A DNA stretch of 64,000 nt, taken from Cyclobacteriaceae bacterium. GTDB taxonomy: Bacteria > Bacteroidota > Bacteroidia > Cytophagales > Cyclobacteriaceae. Position numbers and translations under genes: made by a program. Below are positions 25,090-34,412 of this stretch, piece by piece. Position 1 is the stretch's first letter. Each line of letters opens with the position of its first letter. Location of the stretch: assembly GCA_028284125.1 (NCBI GenBank), contig JANQSI010000012.1, positions 24,700-88,699 of the forward strand. The letters are read 5' to 3'. The notes beneath the pieces were generated by a model. It made no database searches, was not told where the DNA came from, and saw only the letters and a program-made list of their open reading frames with translations.

Positions 25090-27309
25090 TTAAAGATTTA
25101 ACCAATAAGTAATCTTGAATGTCAACGCTCTTGTGCGAGGCTGACCAATTGTAAATCCTCCTTCGTGATCAGCAAAGTAGTTGTCCGTATAGACAATAAA
25201 AATGTCTGAGACCGGCTTGAACCTCCACTGGAAACGTGTGTTGATATTCAGGTTTTCTATCTGGCTGTTGTATTGAAAAAATGTAGTCAAAAAGATGTTC
25301 TTTGTAAACGTGAAATCAAACCGAGGACCAATCAAGTAAAGGGAGGTTGTAGTGTAAGGTTCCGGCAAAATGATCCGATTGTAAGCAAAATCAATCGATG
25401 CAAAACCCAGTGGTTGATACCGATAGCTTATGGAACCATCCAGATTGATTCGATTCCCATTAAAGTACTGGCCAGATCTGGTATTCACTCGATAGAAGAA
25501 CTTTTTCCTTTGGTCCGATGAATAACGAGCAAGGATTTGATAGTTGGTGTATTCAGTATCAGCAGCAAGCTGCACCCCATCGGAACCGCTTGGATCAAAA
25601 GCGTTAAACAAATACGTATACTGCTTGCGGAGGCGTCCCCAAAACGTAGCAGTATTTCTAAAAGAAATTTCGTACTGAAGGTTTAGATCCCAGTCCAGGA
25701 ATCCAAAAGTATCATTACCTAACATATCAAAATCTAATGCCGGTCCATGTCGTTGGATACTTCCACCCTCCGGAAACCATCGATACCGAATGGTGCTTGC
25801 CAATTGTCGAATGTCTCGTCTCCTGACAAAACCAACTTCCGGATCATAGCCTGATCCAACTAACTGAGAAAAGATATCGACCGACCATTTTTGGATATCA
25901 TAAGTCAGATTTAATCCTGCTGCATACGGCGAATCTCCCATCTCCGGCCCAAATGTTCGATGGTAAAACCCTTTTCCATTCCATACATTATTGGCACTTG
26001 CCAGGCGATATTCAACCCCCAGGGTTCGATTGTATTCTGTCAGAGAAGCTGTATCATATTCACTTGAAGATTCGAAGGTTTGCTTATTGACCGTGAATAG
26101 GCTCACATTTGAGCGACTAAAGAGCTTCTGTTGTAAGCTCAACATTGAATAGTTGTAGGAAGGCAGTCCAATTGAGGCATCTCTTCCACCCTGCATCGAT
26201 AAAACTCCTAAACGCAAATCGTCAGAAACTTTTCCATTCAAGCGCATACCAAATGGAATCGTATTTTGCACGTTCTGACCTGTTAAAGTATCTATCGCAA
26301 TTCCAATACGTCTGGAGAAAAACGGTCGGGTACCTCTATTTCCGAAACCTGAAAATAGGTCCGCATTCTCAAGAAAGAACTGTCTTCTCTCCGGAAAGAA
26401 AATCTCAAATCGATCGAGGTTAGTCACCTGCCGATCCACTTCTACTTGGGAAAAGTCAGGGTTTACCGTAAGGTCCAGATTGAGCCCTGGAGTAATGGCA
26501 TACTTCATATCAAAACCAACGGCAGGCTCAAGATCCTCACTCGTGTTTTCTTCAAAATCTCTTTGTGTATTCGTGGCAATAAATGGAATGACAGAAATAT
26601 TTGTTCCCGGCTTTTTCGTTGGAGTATCCCACACCATATCTCGGATGGTTGCCAGGTTGAAAAGGGGAAAAGTTCGTTTTATAGGAGACCAGGTACTTCT
26701 TTCGGCGTATTCACTATCCACCCGATAAAAATTAACCAACCAGGAGTCAGCTCCTTCGTTGAAGCGCAATGTTTTGAACGGAATGGCCATTTCTACCACC
26801 CAATAACCATCAAATTGTTTGGCATTCGCATACCACTTGTTATCCCAATCCAGGCTAAAACTACCTTCACCTGACCCTCCATTGGTGATAAGTGCTTCTC
26901 TCATCACTCCATACGGATTCACGCCAAATAAAAACCCATTGGTACGATCCGAAAAAGTATCGAAAATGACGGAAAAACTATCGTTGGCTGATCCACGAAA
27001 ATCACGTCGAAGCGAAGGTGTGACATAATCACGTGGCTCAGGTAAATTATACATAACACCAAGTACATAGATATTTTCATGGTCATACACCACTTTGGCT
27101 ATCGTCTGTGCTTGAGCTGGTAAAGAATCAGTAGGGAAATTTTGAGTGAAATTATAGGCAGAATCAGCAGCTTGCCAGACAGCCTCATCCGGCACGCCAT
27201 CAATGCGAATAGCTTCTGATGTTCTTCTAATTTCTATCGATTGAGCTGAAGCTTGAATCCCTGCGCAACTAAAAAGCAGGATGGTAAAAAGGTTAATTAA
27301 TGTTCTCAT
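25090..27309 (-). CDS. DUF5916 protein with N-terminal CBM9-like domain
   Basis: A 739-residue exported protein (signal to about residue 22). Residues 24-220 form a carbohydrate-binding family 9-like module (IRIDGVPDEAVWQAAD, YVLGVMYN, ANDSFSVIFDTF, WVVEMAIPFKTLRF). The rest is the DUF5916 region with the conserved FEIFFPERRQFFLENADLF and alternating aromatic strands that look like an outer-membrane beta-barrel, ending in TFKITYWLNL. It is common in Bacteroidota; substrate and role are unknown. Convergent with the hydrolase gene. Confidence 0.92.
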   Translation of the reverse strand: MRTLINLFTILLFSCAGIQASAQSIEIRRTSEAIRIDGVPDEAVWQAADSAYNFTQNFPTDSLPAQAQTIAKVVYDHENIYVLGVMYNLPEPRDYVTPSLRRDFRGSANDSFSVIFDTFSDRTNGFLFGVNPYGVMREALITNGGSGEGSFSLDWDNKWYANAKQFDGYWVVEMAIPFKTLRFNEGADSWLVNFYRVDSEYAERSTWSPIKRTFPLFNLATIRDMVWDTPTKKPGTNISVIPFIATNTQRDFEENTSEDLEPAVGFDMKYAITPGLNLDLTVNPDFSQVEVDRQVTNLDRFEIFFPERRQFFLENADLFSGFGNRGTRPFFSRRIGIAIDTLTGQNVQNTIPFGMRLNGKVSDDLRLGVLSMQGGRDASIGLPSYNYSMLSLQQKLFSRSNVSLFTVNKQTFESSSEYDTASLTEYNRTLGVEYRLASANNVWNGKGFYHRTFGPEMGDSPYAAGLNLTYDIQKWSVDIFSQLVGSGYDPEVGFVRRRDIRQLASTIRYRWFPEGGSIQRHGPALDFDMLGNDTFGFLDWDLNLQYEISFRNTATFWGRLRKQYTYLFNAFDPSGSDGVQLAADTEYTNYQILARYSSDQRKKFFYRVNTRSGQYFNGNRINLDGSISYRYQPLGFASIDFAYNRIILPEPYTTTSLYLIGPRFDFTFTKNIFLTTFFQYNSQIENLNINTRFQWRFKPVSDIFIVYTDNYFADHEGGFTIGQPRTRALTFKITYWLNL

Positions 27310-27317
27310 ACTTAGGT

Positions 27318-27337
27318 ATGCAAAAATATTTTTGCAT
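27318..27337 (-). promoter_or_regulatory. Perfect 20-bp palindrome overlapping a -7 box
   Basis: ATGCAAAAAT followed directly by its complement ATTTTTGCAT. On the minus strand it contains TATTTTTG, an exact TAnnTTTG -7 box, about 12 bp before the DUF5916 start. It may be an operator that overlaps the promoter. Confidence 0.5.
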
Positions 27338-27356
27338 GCTCTTCATATTATTGCAT

Positions 27357-27385
27357 AGATCCTTCGCTGCACTCAGGATGACATC
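27357..27385. repeat. Extragenic palindrome (AGATCCTTCGCTGC type)
   Basis: AGATCCTTCGCTGCACTCAG then GATGACATC, between the divergent DUF5916 and VOC genes. Confidence 0.75.
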
Positions 27386-27462
27386 ATAATTGGTTTTAAT
27401 ACGAAACTAATGTTTTTCTCAAGATTGATGTTATGTATAATATCAATAGCAAAAAGACGATT

Positions 27463-27861
27463 ATGAACGGTAAAAATGGAGTTTTTCGATTTGCCTACTT
27501 TACGAGTAAGTATAAAGAAACATGCGACTTCTATTTGAATCAACTTGAATTAAATCTTGAGTTTTCATGGGATAGAAGTGAAAATGATAAAGGCACTTTG
27601 TTCAATGCAGGAGTTGGTCTTATTGAGGTACTGCATTTACCTGACAATGAAGAATCATTCAACCAGGGATTGGATTATAGAACACCTGAAGGTGCCTTTA
27701 TGATTATTCAGGTCTGGGACATAGAGGAGCGATTTAAGAAATACAAAGACAGGAGCATCCCATTCAAGCAAGAGATTACAACTCAGCCTTGGGGACATAG
27801 AAGCTTTTCGGTTACAGAACCCAATGGCCTTGTCCTTTTTTTCTATGAAGAAATAAACTAG
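27463..27861 (+). CDS. VOC/glyoxalase-family protein
   Basis: A single vicinal-oxygen-chelate module pair of 132 residues from the ATG at 27463 (an earlier in-frame ATG lies at 27433). FRFAYFTSKYKETCDFYLNQ opens the first beta-alpha-beta unit. IEVLHLP supplies a possible metal Glu and His, and the end WGHRSFSVTEPNGLVLFFYE is typical of the family, with a Glu at the usual metal position. Could be a lyase, a resistance protein or a binding protein; no context. Confidence 0.78.
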   Translation: MNGKNGVFRFAYFTSKYKETCDFYLNQLELNLEFSWDRSENDKGTLFNAGVGLIEVLHLPDNEESFNQGLDYRTPEGAFMIIQVWDIEERFKKYKDRSIPFKQEITTQPWGHRSFSVTEPNGLVLFFYEEIN

Positions 27862-27934
27862 CTCCCGTCCCACTTCAGTATTAGTCTCCAAGCTTCTCAT
27901 AATTGATCCGATACATATCTCTACACTTGGGTTT

Positions 27935-27963
27935 AGATCCTTCGCTACACTCAGAATGACATC
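27935..27963. repeat. Extragenic palindrome (AGATCCTTCGCTAC variant)
   Basis: AGATCCTTCGCTACACTCAG then AATGACATC, a slightly diverged copy of the dispersed family. Confidence 0.7.
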
Positions 27964-28020
27964 TTAACTAAAACAAGAAGGCCTACCTGAGCTCAGGCCA
28001 TTTCCAATTCGTAGTCCATG

Positions 28021-28048
28021 TTGTCATGCCGACGCAGGAAGCATCTCC
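28021..28048. repeat. Extragenic palindrome, TGTCATGCCGACGCAGGAAG type
   Basis: TTGTCATGCCGACGCAGGAA then GCATCTCC: stem ATGCC/GGAAGCAT, a different extragenic palindrome class also seen widely in Bacteroidota. Confidence 0.55.
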
Positions 28049-28149
28049 AAGAGCTACCACAATTTTGAAATACTTGCATATACATGGAAACAGAAATGAT
28101 CTCAGATATACTTATGTAAGAACTATTCCTTTAAATACGTAATGCGAGC

Positions 28150-28290
28150 ATTTTACAAAACAGGAATACTTTCACCGGCATTTTGACACCTTTGACGAAG
28201 CTAAAAAACAGGCTTCATAGCTATTTGGAAGGGAACCATTCAACGTTCAAAAGAGACCATTAGGCCCGTATTCAATTGTCAAGTTCCGTG
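28150..28290 (+). pseudogene. Probable remnant of an IS3-type transposase C-terminus
   Basis: One frame reads QEYFHRHFDTFDEAKKQA then stops; another continues SYLEGNHSTFKRDH. Together they resemble the end of IS3-family OrfB (a YFHR...F.T..EA...A..Y.E..N..R.H pattern). The catalytic core and both insertion-sequence ends are absent. Weak but suggestive; only a database search could confirm it. Confidence 0.35.
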
Positions 28291-28378
28291 TAAGGCAATA
28301 CTGATGGATATATTTGAAGTAATATCTGGTGTGAATTTCTTCGAATATCAGACCGTTCAAAGATAATCTACTAAACAT

Positions 28379-30571
28379 ATGGCATTCTTCAACATCATAC
28401 CCTGGAAACGATGTGTTTTGTTCCTATTCGTTTCGATCTACATTTCATTTCCATCCCAGGCTCAGAATTCCTCTTTGCTGACCATAGAAAATCTAACGAA
28501 TGGCACTTTTAGTGAAAAACGTACTTCACCAGGAAAGTGGCTTACTCAAGAAGTTGGATACATCAACATAGAAAAAAAGGGAACAGAATTGGTGCTCCAC
28601 ACACCTTCTGGAAAACGCACTGCCTTGCTAAGCCTTCGAGGTATCAGCATCTTGAATTATAGATTTTCTCCAGACGAATCCAAAATCCTGTTGAATGTGG
28701 AAGCTAAAGGACAGCAACAGTTTTATGTTTTTGATCGAGATACGGAATCAACTTCAAAAACTAATCTCGATAGCTATTATCCAGATATCCAAATGATTAA
28801 ATGGTCGCCAGATAACAAATACATCTCGTTCTCACATGAAGCAAACATTTACGCCTACGACCTAGAAAAAAAAGAAAGTATCCAACTGACCAATGATGGT
28901 TCAGATGTCATCATAAACTCGACAGCTTCATTCGAGTTTTCATCTGTCCAAAGCTCGACAGAGTACCAATGGAGTCCGGATAGCAAATACATCGCTTTCA
29001 ATCAATTCAACACGGAAGGAATTGGATCATTCTCAATCATTAACAACCTGGACTCCATCTACTCAAGCGTTAAACAATCTCAGTATGTCAAGCCAGGAGA
29101 AACGTTACCATCTGTAAGAACCGGAGTTATTGAAGTCTCCACCAAGAACATCACATGGTTAAATGTTAATGGAGATTCTCGGAATCATTATATCTATCAT
29201 TTAACCTGGAACCCAGGATCCAATGAGCTATTTGTTCAACAGCTGAACAGAAAGCAGAATACCATGAACATATTGCGAGCTGATGTTGAGACCGGAACAA
29301 TGACGAAAGTATTCGCGGAATCAGAGAAGACTTTCATAGAACCCTTTGAGTTGAAATGGATCTATAATGGAAAGAATTTTCTTTGGATGAGTGAAAATGA
29401 TGGTTGGCGCCATATTTACAGCATCTCCACCGATGGGCAAAATAAACAGCTACTTACACCCGGTGATTTTGACGTGTCTTACTTCAGAGGAGCAGATAAC
29501 GCAAATAAGTGGCTATACTTCGAGGCTTCTCCTACTAACACTTTGCACAACTATCTTTATCGGGTAAAGTTGGACGGATCTAGCAAGCATGAAAGGCTTA
29601 CTCCAACGAATTGGGTCGGAACGAATAACTACAACATTTCCCCGAATGGAAAGTGGGCGTTTCACACACACAGCAGGTTCCATCAGCCTCGCGTTCAGTG
29701 GCTTGTAAAGCTGTCCAATCATGCTCAGGTTAAAATGATTGACAGTAATGTATTGCTGAAAACCAAAATCAATAAGATTAAGCCTACGCCTGTTGAGTAT
29801 TCAAAAATCGAGATCGAAGATGGCGTCTCACTTGACTCATGGATGATAAAACCTCCAAACTTTGACACTGAAAAAAAGTATCCTATAATATTTCATGTGT
29901 ACAGCATGCCAGCAGCAAAATCTACAAACGATCGCTGGAAGGGAAGTAATTATTTCTTTTACCAATTGTTGGCAAAACAAGGGTTCATTGTCATGGGAAT
30001 TGACGGTCGAGGCACGCCCGCGTTAGTAGGTAAAGACTGGAGAAAATCTATTTACTTAAAGCACGGCGTACTGCCGGCAGATGATATCGCTAAAGCGACT
30101 AAGATGATGTTGCAAGAAAGGCCATTTATGGATCCTGAAAGGATTGGCGTATTTGGTTGGAGCGGAGGTGGGTTGATGAGCTTAATGCTTATCCTAAGAC
30201 ATCCTGATGTATTTGATACGGCTATTCCTGGTGCTTACTTAAGTCATCATAAATATTATCATGCCGGATTCACTGAAAGATTTTTAGGAACTCCGCAAGA
30301 TAACCCGGAGGCATATGAAGAAACGGCGGTTATTAACTATGCCAAAAATCTGAAAGGAAATCTTTTGCTTATGCACGGAACAGGAGATGACAATGTCCAT
30401 TATCAAAACACAGATGCTTTGATAAACAAGCTGATTGAAGAAAAACGAAGATTTGTAGCTCTTCCCTATCCTAATCGAAACCATAACATGAGACAGGGGA
30501 AAAATACACGATATCATAGATATGATACCTACTTATGGTTTTTCACTGAACATCTCAATCCGGGTGAATAA
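28379..30571 (+). CDS. S9-family dipeptidyl peptidase IV-like protease
   Basis: Exported serine peptidase that would release N-terminal Xaa-Pro or Xaa-Ala dipeptides. Signal peptide to about residue 29. DPP-IV beta-propeller from about 95 to 470 (YQWSPDSKYIAFNQFNTE, WNPGSNELFVQQLNRKQN, WMSENDGWRHIY). Catalytic domain: Ser in FGWSGGG near residue 595, Asp in GTGDDNVHYQN, His in NRNHNM. Length 730 is normal. Proline-specific peptidases suit breakdown of collagen-like proteins, which fits the hydroxyproline genes near 56 kb, though they are not linked. Confidence 0.95.
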   Translation: MAFFNIIPWKRCVLFLFVSIYISFPSQAQNSSLLTIENLTNGTFSEKRTSPGKWLTQEVGYINIEKKGTELVLHTPSGKRTALLSLRGISILNYRFSPDESKILLNVEAKGQQQFYVFDRDTESTSKTNLDSYYPDIQMIKWSPDNKYISFSHEANIYAYDLEKKESIQLTNDGSDVIINSTASFEFSSVQSSTEYQWSPDSKYIAFNQFNTEGIGSFSIINNLDSIYSSVKQSQYVKPGETLPSVRTGVIEVSTKNITWLNVNGDSRNHYIYHLTWNPGSNELFVQQLNRKQNTMNILRADVETGTMTKVFAESEKTFIEPFELKWIYNGKNFLWMSENDGWRHIYSISTDGQNKQLLTPGDFDVSYFRGADNANKWLYFEASPTNTLHNYLYRVKLDGSSKHERLTPTNWVGTNNYNISPNGKWAFHTHSRFHQPRVQWLVKLSNHAQVKMIDSNVLLKTKINKIKPTPVEYSKIEIEDGVSLDSWMIKPPNFDTEKKYPIIFHVYSMPAAKSTNDRWKGSNYFFYQLLAKQGFIVMGIDGRGTPALVGKDWRKSIYLKHGVLPADDIAKATKMMLQERPFMDPERIGVFGWSGGGLMSLMLILRHPDVFDTAIPGAYLSHHKYYHAGFTERFLGTPQDNPEAYEETAVINYAKNLKGNLLLMHGTGDDNVHYQNTDALINKLIEEKRRFVALPYPNRNHNMRQGKNTRYHRYDTYLWFFTEHLNPGE

Positions 30572-30583
30572 GGAAACACAATC

Positions 30584-30610
30584 GATCCTTCGCTGAATTC
30601 AGGGTGAGAG
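30584..30610. repeat. Extragenic palindrome (diverged AGATCCTTCGCTG type)
   Basis: GATCCTTCGCTGAATTCAGG then GTGAGAG just after the S9 peptidase stop; a diverged copy. Confidence 0.6.
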
Positions 30611-30737
30611 AGCGTCTGCTTTTAAGCAGTAACACCTAACCACCGTAAGCTTTTTTACCATACAATTTCTCGTGGATTCAATGAGTGAAAGCAGGTACAG
30701 ATATGGCTTACTTAGCATATCTATTTTTTCAACCAGC

Positions 30738-31235
30738 ATGATAAAAATTATCGCACTTTCCTTATTGGCTCTTACCGGAACTCCAAGAGAAGAAGCCAGA
30801 ATCAAAGCCTTATTTATCCAAACTATTATGCGGAACATGGAATGGCCTGCGAGTAAAGATGAAGGCACTTATAAAATCGGAGTCATTGGGGATGTGTATG
30901 TGGTGGAACAAATTAAATCACTCACCAATAACAAACTGATCAACAACAAATCAGTTCAGGTGTTCAACTATACCTCAGATGTTAAAATGGAAGATCTCAA
31001 CATCCTGTTTATTTCTAAAACATTGAGTGATATGTATCCAGATTTTCATAAGGTGGCCGTACCTAATTCGGTGTTGGTAGTGACCGAAGATAAAGGGTTA
31101 GGCGAAAAAGGTGCCGCGATCAATTTTACAACTAAAGGCACCAAATTCAACTTTGAATACAACTTAGAGACGCTTAATGCCTCAGCCATCAAAGCTTCAC
31201 ATGTGATAACGAAAAGTGGCAAACCAGTTGAATGA
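30738..31235 (+). CDS. YfiR-family periplasmic protein (DUF4154)
   Basis: A 165-residue protein from the ATG at 30738, which starts a signal peptide (MIKIIALSLLALTGT); the frame is open further up to a GTG at 30672. YfiR-type features are IKALFIQTIMRNMEWP, YKIGVIGDVYVVEQI and INFTTKGTKFNFEYNLETLNASAIKAS. In proteobacteria, YfiR restrains a diguanylate cyclase; in Bacteroidota the partner is unknown and none lies next to it. A strong terminator follows. Confidence 0.85.
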   Translation: MIKIIALSLLALTGTPREEARIKALFIQTIMRNMEWPASKDEGTYKIGVIGDVYVVEQIKSLTNNKLINNKSVQVFNYTSDVKMEDLNILFISKTLSDMYPDFHKVAVPNSVLVVTEDKGLGEKGAAINFTTKGTKFNFEYNLETLNASAIKASHVITKSGKPVE

Positions 31236-31253
31236 TTGAAGGGAAAGCAGCCT

Positions 31254-31308
31254 AAGAGGAGGTGTCTCAAAAGTTCGCAGGAAAGATTTTGAGACAACCT
31301 CTTTTTTA
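31254..31308 (+). terminator. Intrinsic terminator after yfiR-like gene
   Basis: AGAGGAGGTGTCTCAAAA (from about 31255) pairs with TTTTGAGACAACCTCT (from about 31286) with one bulge on each arm, then TTTTTT. The loop is about 13 nt. Confidence 0.85.
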
Positions 31309-31358
31309 ACATTTATTGGCAACCAAGATCCTTGTTAGCTTCGTTACCATTGAATGCT

Positions 31359-31850
31359 ATGATGAGGAACTTCTTATACTTCGCGTGTCTAATCGCTATT
31401 TCTTTCGGCTCTTCCGCCCAAGATCAATCAGAGTTAAATGTTTCCACGATTGATGGAATCGTTGGTGAACTCCTTGATCAACTAACCATTGAAAAAGGAG
31501 AAGAAATGGATACTGCTACTATTAGAAGTTTGTTCCACCCTTCCGCACAACTTACGGTAACGGATTCTTCTGAGGCAGAAACGGTATCCATTGATGAATT
31601 TCTAATTCTACTTAAAGATCCCTATTACGAAGAAGGGTATTTAGAAAAGGAAATTCATAAGGTAGTTGACAAATACAATGGGATTGCACACGTTTTTCAA
31701 ACCTTTTATGGGAAGGATTCAGAAGGAGTTGAAGATCGTGGCATCAACAGTTTTCAATTGGCCTATTATCAGGATCGCTGGTGGATTGTTAGCCTTCTTT
31801 GGACTGTTGAATCTGATTATTTGGAGATACCTGAAAAGTATGGTGGATAG
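31359..31850 (+). CDS. Secreted NTF2-like protein
   Basis: A 163-residue exported protein from the ATG at 31359 (signal MMRNFLYFACLIAISFGSSA). Mature part: helix VGELLDQLTIEKGEEMD, then ATIRSLFHPSAQLTV, a VFQTFYGKDSEG strand and the closing FQLAYYQDRWWIVSLLWT, the usual ending of SnoaL/NTF2-type proteins. No catalytic residues can be assigned. Single gene. Confidence 0.65.
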   Translation: MMRNFLYFACLIAISFGSSAQDQSELNVSTIDGIVGELLDQLTIEKGEEMDTATIRSLFHPSAQLTVTDSSEAETVSIDEFLILLKDPYYEEGYLEKEIHKVVDKYNGIAHVFQTFYGKDSEGVEDRGINSFQLAYYQDRWWIVSLLWTVESDYLEIPEKYGG

Positions 31851-31870
31851 TAATACCAGATGAACAGTTT

Positions 31871-31898
31871 AGATCCTTCACTACACTCAGGATGACAT
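31871..31898. repeat. Extragenic palindrome (AGATCCTTCACTAC variant)
   Basis: AGATCCTTCACTACACTCAG then GATGACAT, downstream of the NTF2-like gene. Confidence 0.7.
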
Positions 31899-32049
31899 GC
31901 TCAAATAATATTTCCTGGAGTGATCTCAAGTTTCATAAAAAATCTTCTGACTCAAAAGCAACCTTTGGCCATAATATGCATCTACTAGAGCAAAGCTCTA
32001 AATCTAAATTTTCCAAAGAGGCTGGAACTCATCATTAAAAATCACTCCA

Positions 32050-34410
32050 ATGTTTAAAAACTACCTAAAAACATCACTTAGAAGTTTACTCAAAAACCCA
32101 CTAAGCTCTTTCATTAATCTGTTTGGGCTCGCTGTTGCGATCGGTGTTTGTATGATCGTGTATTCCTTCATGGAATTCGACTACACCATAGACAATTTTC
32201 ATGAAAATAAACACGAGGTGTATTTAACCACCTTTTATGTAGATCGGGACGGAACGGAACGGCAGCTAGGCTTATCTCCTACTCCGCTTGGGGCTATGCT
32301 GAGAAAGGATTTCACCAACATCGAAAAGGTATGCCGTGTCGAAGATTTCGGGACTATTATGAAATATGAGGACAAGGTATTCACTGAAACCATCCGATAT
32401 GCCGATCCGGAATTTCTTGAAATGTTCACTTTTCCTCTGAAATGGGGTCAAGCCAATTCGCTAAAAGATATGAATAGCATCATCTTCAGCGAGCAGATGT
32501 CCATCAAATATTTTGGAAATGAAAACCCTGTTGGAAAAAACGTTCTTTTAAGATTCGGAGATCAACGAAAAACCTTTACGATCTCCGGTGTGGCTGAACC
32601 GTTTCCACTGGCGCATGCCATTGATTTTGATTTCCTAATCAACTTCGACAATCTGTACACCACGCATCCCGACTATGATTTAAACAACTGGCGGGGATTC
32701 GTAAATGCGACGCTCATTCAAGTCAAGAATCCATCAGATCTTAAAGTGATTGAAGATGGAATGGATAAGTATCGAAAGCTCCAAAACAGCGTTCGCGAAG
32801 ACTGGGCCATCTCTAAGTTTGAATTTATTCAATTGGCAGATCTACACAATCGATCCGGTGACATCATGAGTGATATTTCTTCTGGTGTTGAAGATGAAGC
32901 TCGTTTGATCCTACCGATTATAGGAATGTTCATGTTGCTGCTGGCTTGTTTCAATTACATCAACATAGCGATCGTTTCAGCAGCAAAACGATTGAAAGAA
33001 ATTGGCGTGAGAAAAGTGATCGGTGCGAATCGGAGACTCGTCATCATTCAGTTCATCGCGGAAAACATCTTTGTTACACTCTTCGCCTTAGTCTTAGGAG
33101 TTCTAATTGGAGCGTTTGTATTTCTCCCTTGGTTCAACAACTTGTTCAATATCAACCTTGGTTTGCGATTGACAGATGCAAACCTTTGGATTTTCTTAGG
33201 CTCTATTCTTCTTTTCAGTGGAATTGCTTCAGGAATTTATCCGGCTTTCTACATCGCCAAGTTTGAAGTTGTGAAGATCTTCAAAGGCTCGGTTCAGTTT
33301 GGAAAGAAAAACCCACTTACCAAACTTTTTCTCGGGTTTCAATTGATCCTGGCATGTATTACTATCACATGTGGAGTGATTTTCACCCAAAACACCACCT
33401 ACCAGGCTAACAGAGACTGGGGATGGCAACCCGATTCATTCTTGTATATCCGAATTCCTGACCAATCAGCGTATGAAAAACTGAGCGCTGCGATGATGCA
33501 AAACTCAAACGTAATTGAGGTTTATGGTTCACGCAATCATTTAGGAAGGAGTTCTGTCTTGAGAGTGATTGATACTCCTGAACGCCAATACGAAATAACG
33601 GAGCTTTCTGTAGATGCCAACTATGCAGAAGCGATGGGTCTTGAATTGATAGACGGTCGTTTGTTCCGAGATCGTTTTGAAAGTGATATGCGAGCGGTAG
33701 TAGCCAATGAATTGATGGTGAAAAGCATGGAACTGAAAGATCCGGTTGGATCGATTTTTAAGATTGACAGCATTCAATACGAAATCATTGGTGTCGTTAA
33801 AGACTTCCATCTTTACAGTTTTTACGAGGAGATCCGACCTACGATGTTCCGTGTTGCTGAAAGAGAAGATTATAGGTATCTCTCCATTAAAGTGACGGGT
33901 GGTAAAGAAGAGGAAACGTACAAAGACCTTGAAGCTAAATGGGCAGAGTTCTACCCGGAAGATCCATTTAATGGTGGATATCAAGAAGATGTATTTGAAT
34001 TCTATTTTGAGGAAATTGGCAACCATGCCAAATTCATGAAAGCAGTGGCATTCATTGCAGTGTTGTTAGCTGCTCTTGGACTTTACGGACTGGTCACGCT
34101 CAATGTGACTGGAAGAGTAAGGGAGTTCAGCATTAGAAAAGTATTAGGAGCCGAGCTTAAGAACATTGCTTCGAACATCACCAAGCAATACATTCTATTA
34201 TTTGCTATCGCACTGGCGTTGGGTGCCCCAATTAGTTACTTCTTGATGGAGGCACTGATGGATGCGGTGTATGAATATCACATTCCAATGACAATTTCTG
34301 GGGTAATGATCGCTGTGGTCCTCTTAATATTTGTCTTACTAGCCACAGTTTCAACCCAAGTTGGCAAAGTATCTAAATCAAACCCTGTAGATGGGTTGAA
34401 AGTAGAATAG
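32050..34410 (+). CDS. MacB/FtsX-type ABC transporter permease
   Basis: A 786-residue membrane protein with the doubled plan of the Bacteroidota FtsX family: TM near 20-42, a MacB periplasmic domain, three TMs at about 290-420, a second periplasmic domain and a final TM group from about 670. FtsX signature stretches LKEIGVRKVIGANRRL and REFSIRKVLGAELKNI are present in both halves. No ATPase gene is adjacent. Such permeases act as mechanotransmission or efflux proteins for peptides or lipoproteins. Confidence 0.93.
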   Translation: MFKNYLKTSLRSLLKNPLSSFINLFGLAVAIGVCMIVYSFMEFDYTIDNFHENKHEVYLTTFYVDRDGTERQLGLSPTPLGAMLRKDFTNIEKVCRVEDFGTIMKYEDKVFTETIRYADPEFLEMFTFPLKWGQANSLKDMNSIIFSEQMSIKYFGNENPVGKNVLLRFGDQRKTFTISGVAEPFPLAHAIDFDFLINFDNLYTTHPDYDLNNWRGFVNATLIQVKNPSDLKVIEDGMDKYRKLQNSVREDWAISKFEFIQLADLHNRSGDIMSDISSGVEDEARLILPIIGMFMLLLACFNYINIAIVSAAKRLKEIGVRKVIGANRRLVIIQFIAENIFVTLFALVLGVLIGAFVFLPWFNNLFNINLGLRLTDANLWIFLGSILLFSGIASGIYPAFYIAKFEVVKIFKGSVQFGKKNPLTKLFLGFQLILACITITCGVIFTQNTTYQANRDWGWQPDSFLYIRIPDQSAYEKLSAAMMQNSNVIEVYGSRNHLGRSSVLRVIDTPERQYEITELSVDANYAEAMGLELIDGRLFRDRFESDMRAVVANELMVKSMELKDPVGSIFKIDSIQYEIIGVVKDFHLYSFYEEIRPTMFRVAEREDYRYLSIKVTGGKEEETYKDLEAKWAEFYPEDPFNGGYQEDVFEFYFEEIGNHAKFMKAVAFIAVLLAALGLYGLVTLNVTGRVREFSIRKVLGAELKNIASNITKQYILLFAIALALGAPISYFLMEALMDAVYEYHIPMTISGVMIAVVLLIFVLLATVSTQVGKVSKSNPVDGLKVE

Positions 34411-34412
34411 AG

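Larger units (their letters stand above)
27862..28378. other. 517-bp intergenic region with two palindromes and a transposase remnant
   Basis: It contains the palindromes at 27935 and 28021 and a likely decayed IS3-type fragment at about 28150-28290 (separate entries). The rest is AT-rich and leads into the S9 peptidase gene; nothing else could be supported. Confidence 0.6.
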
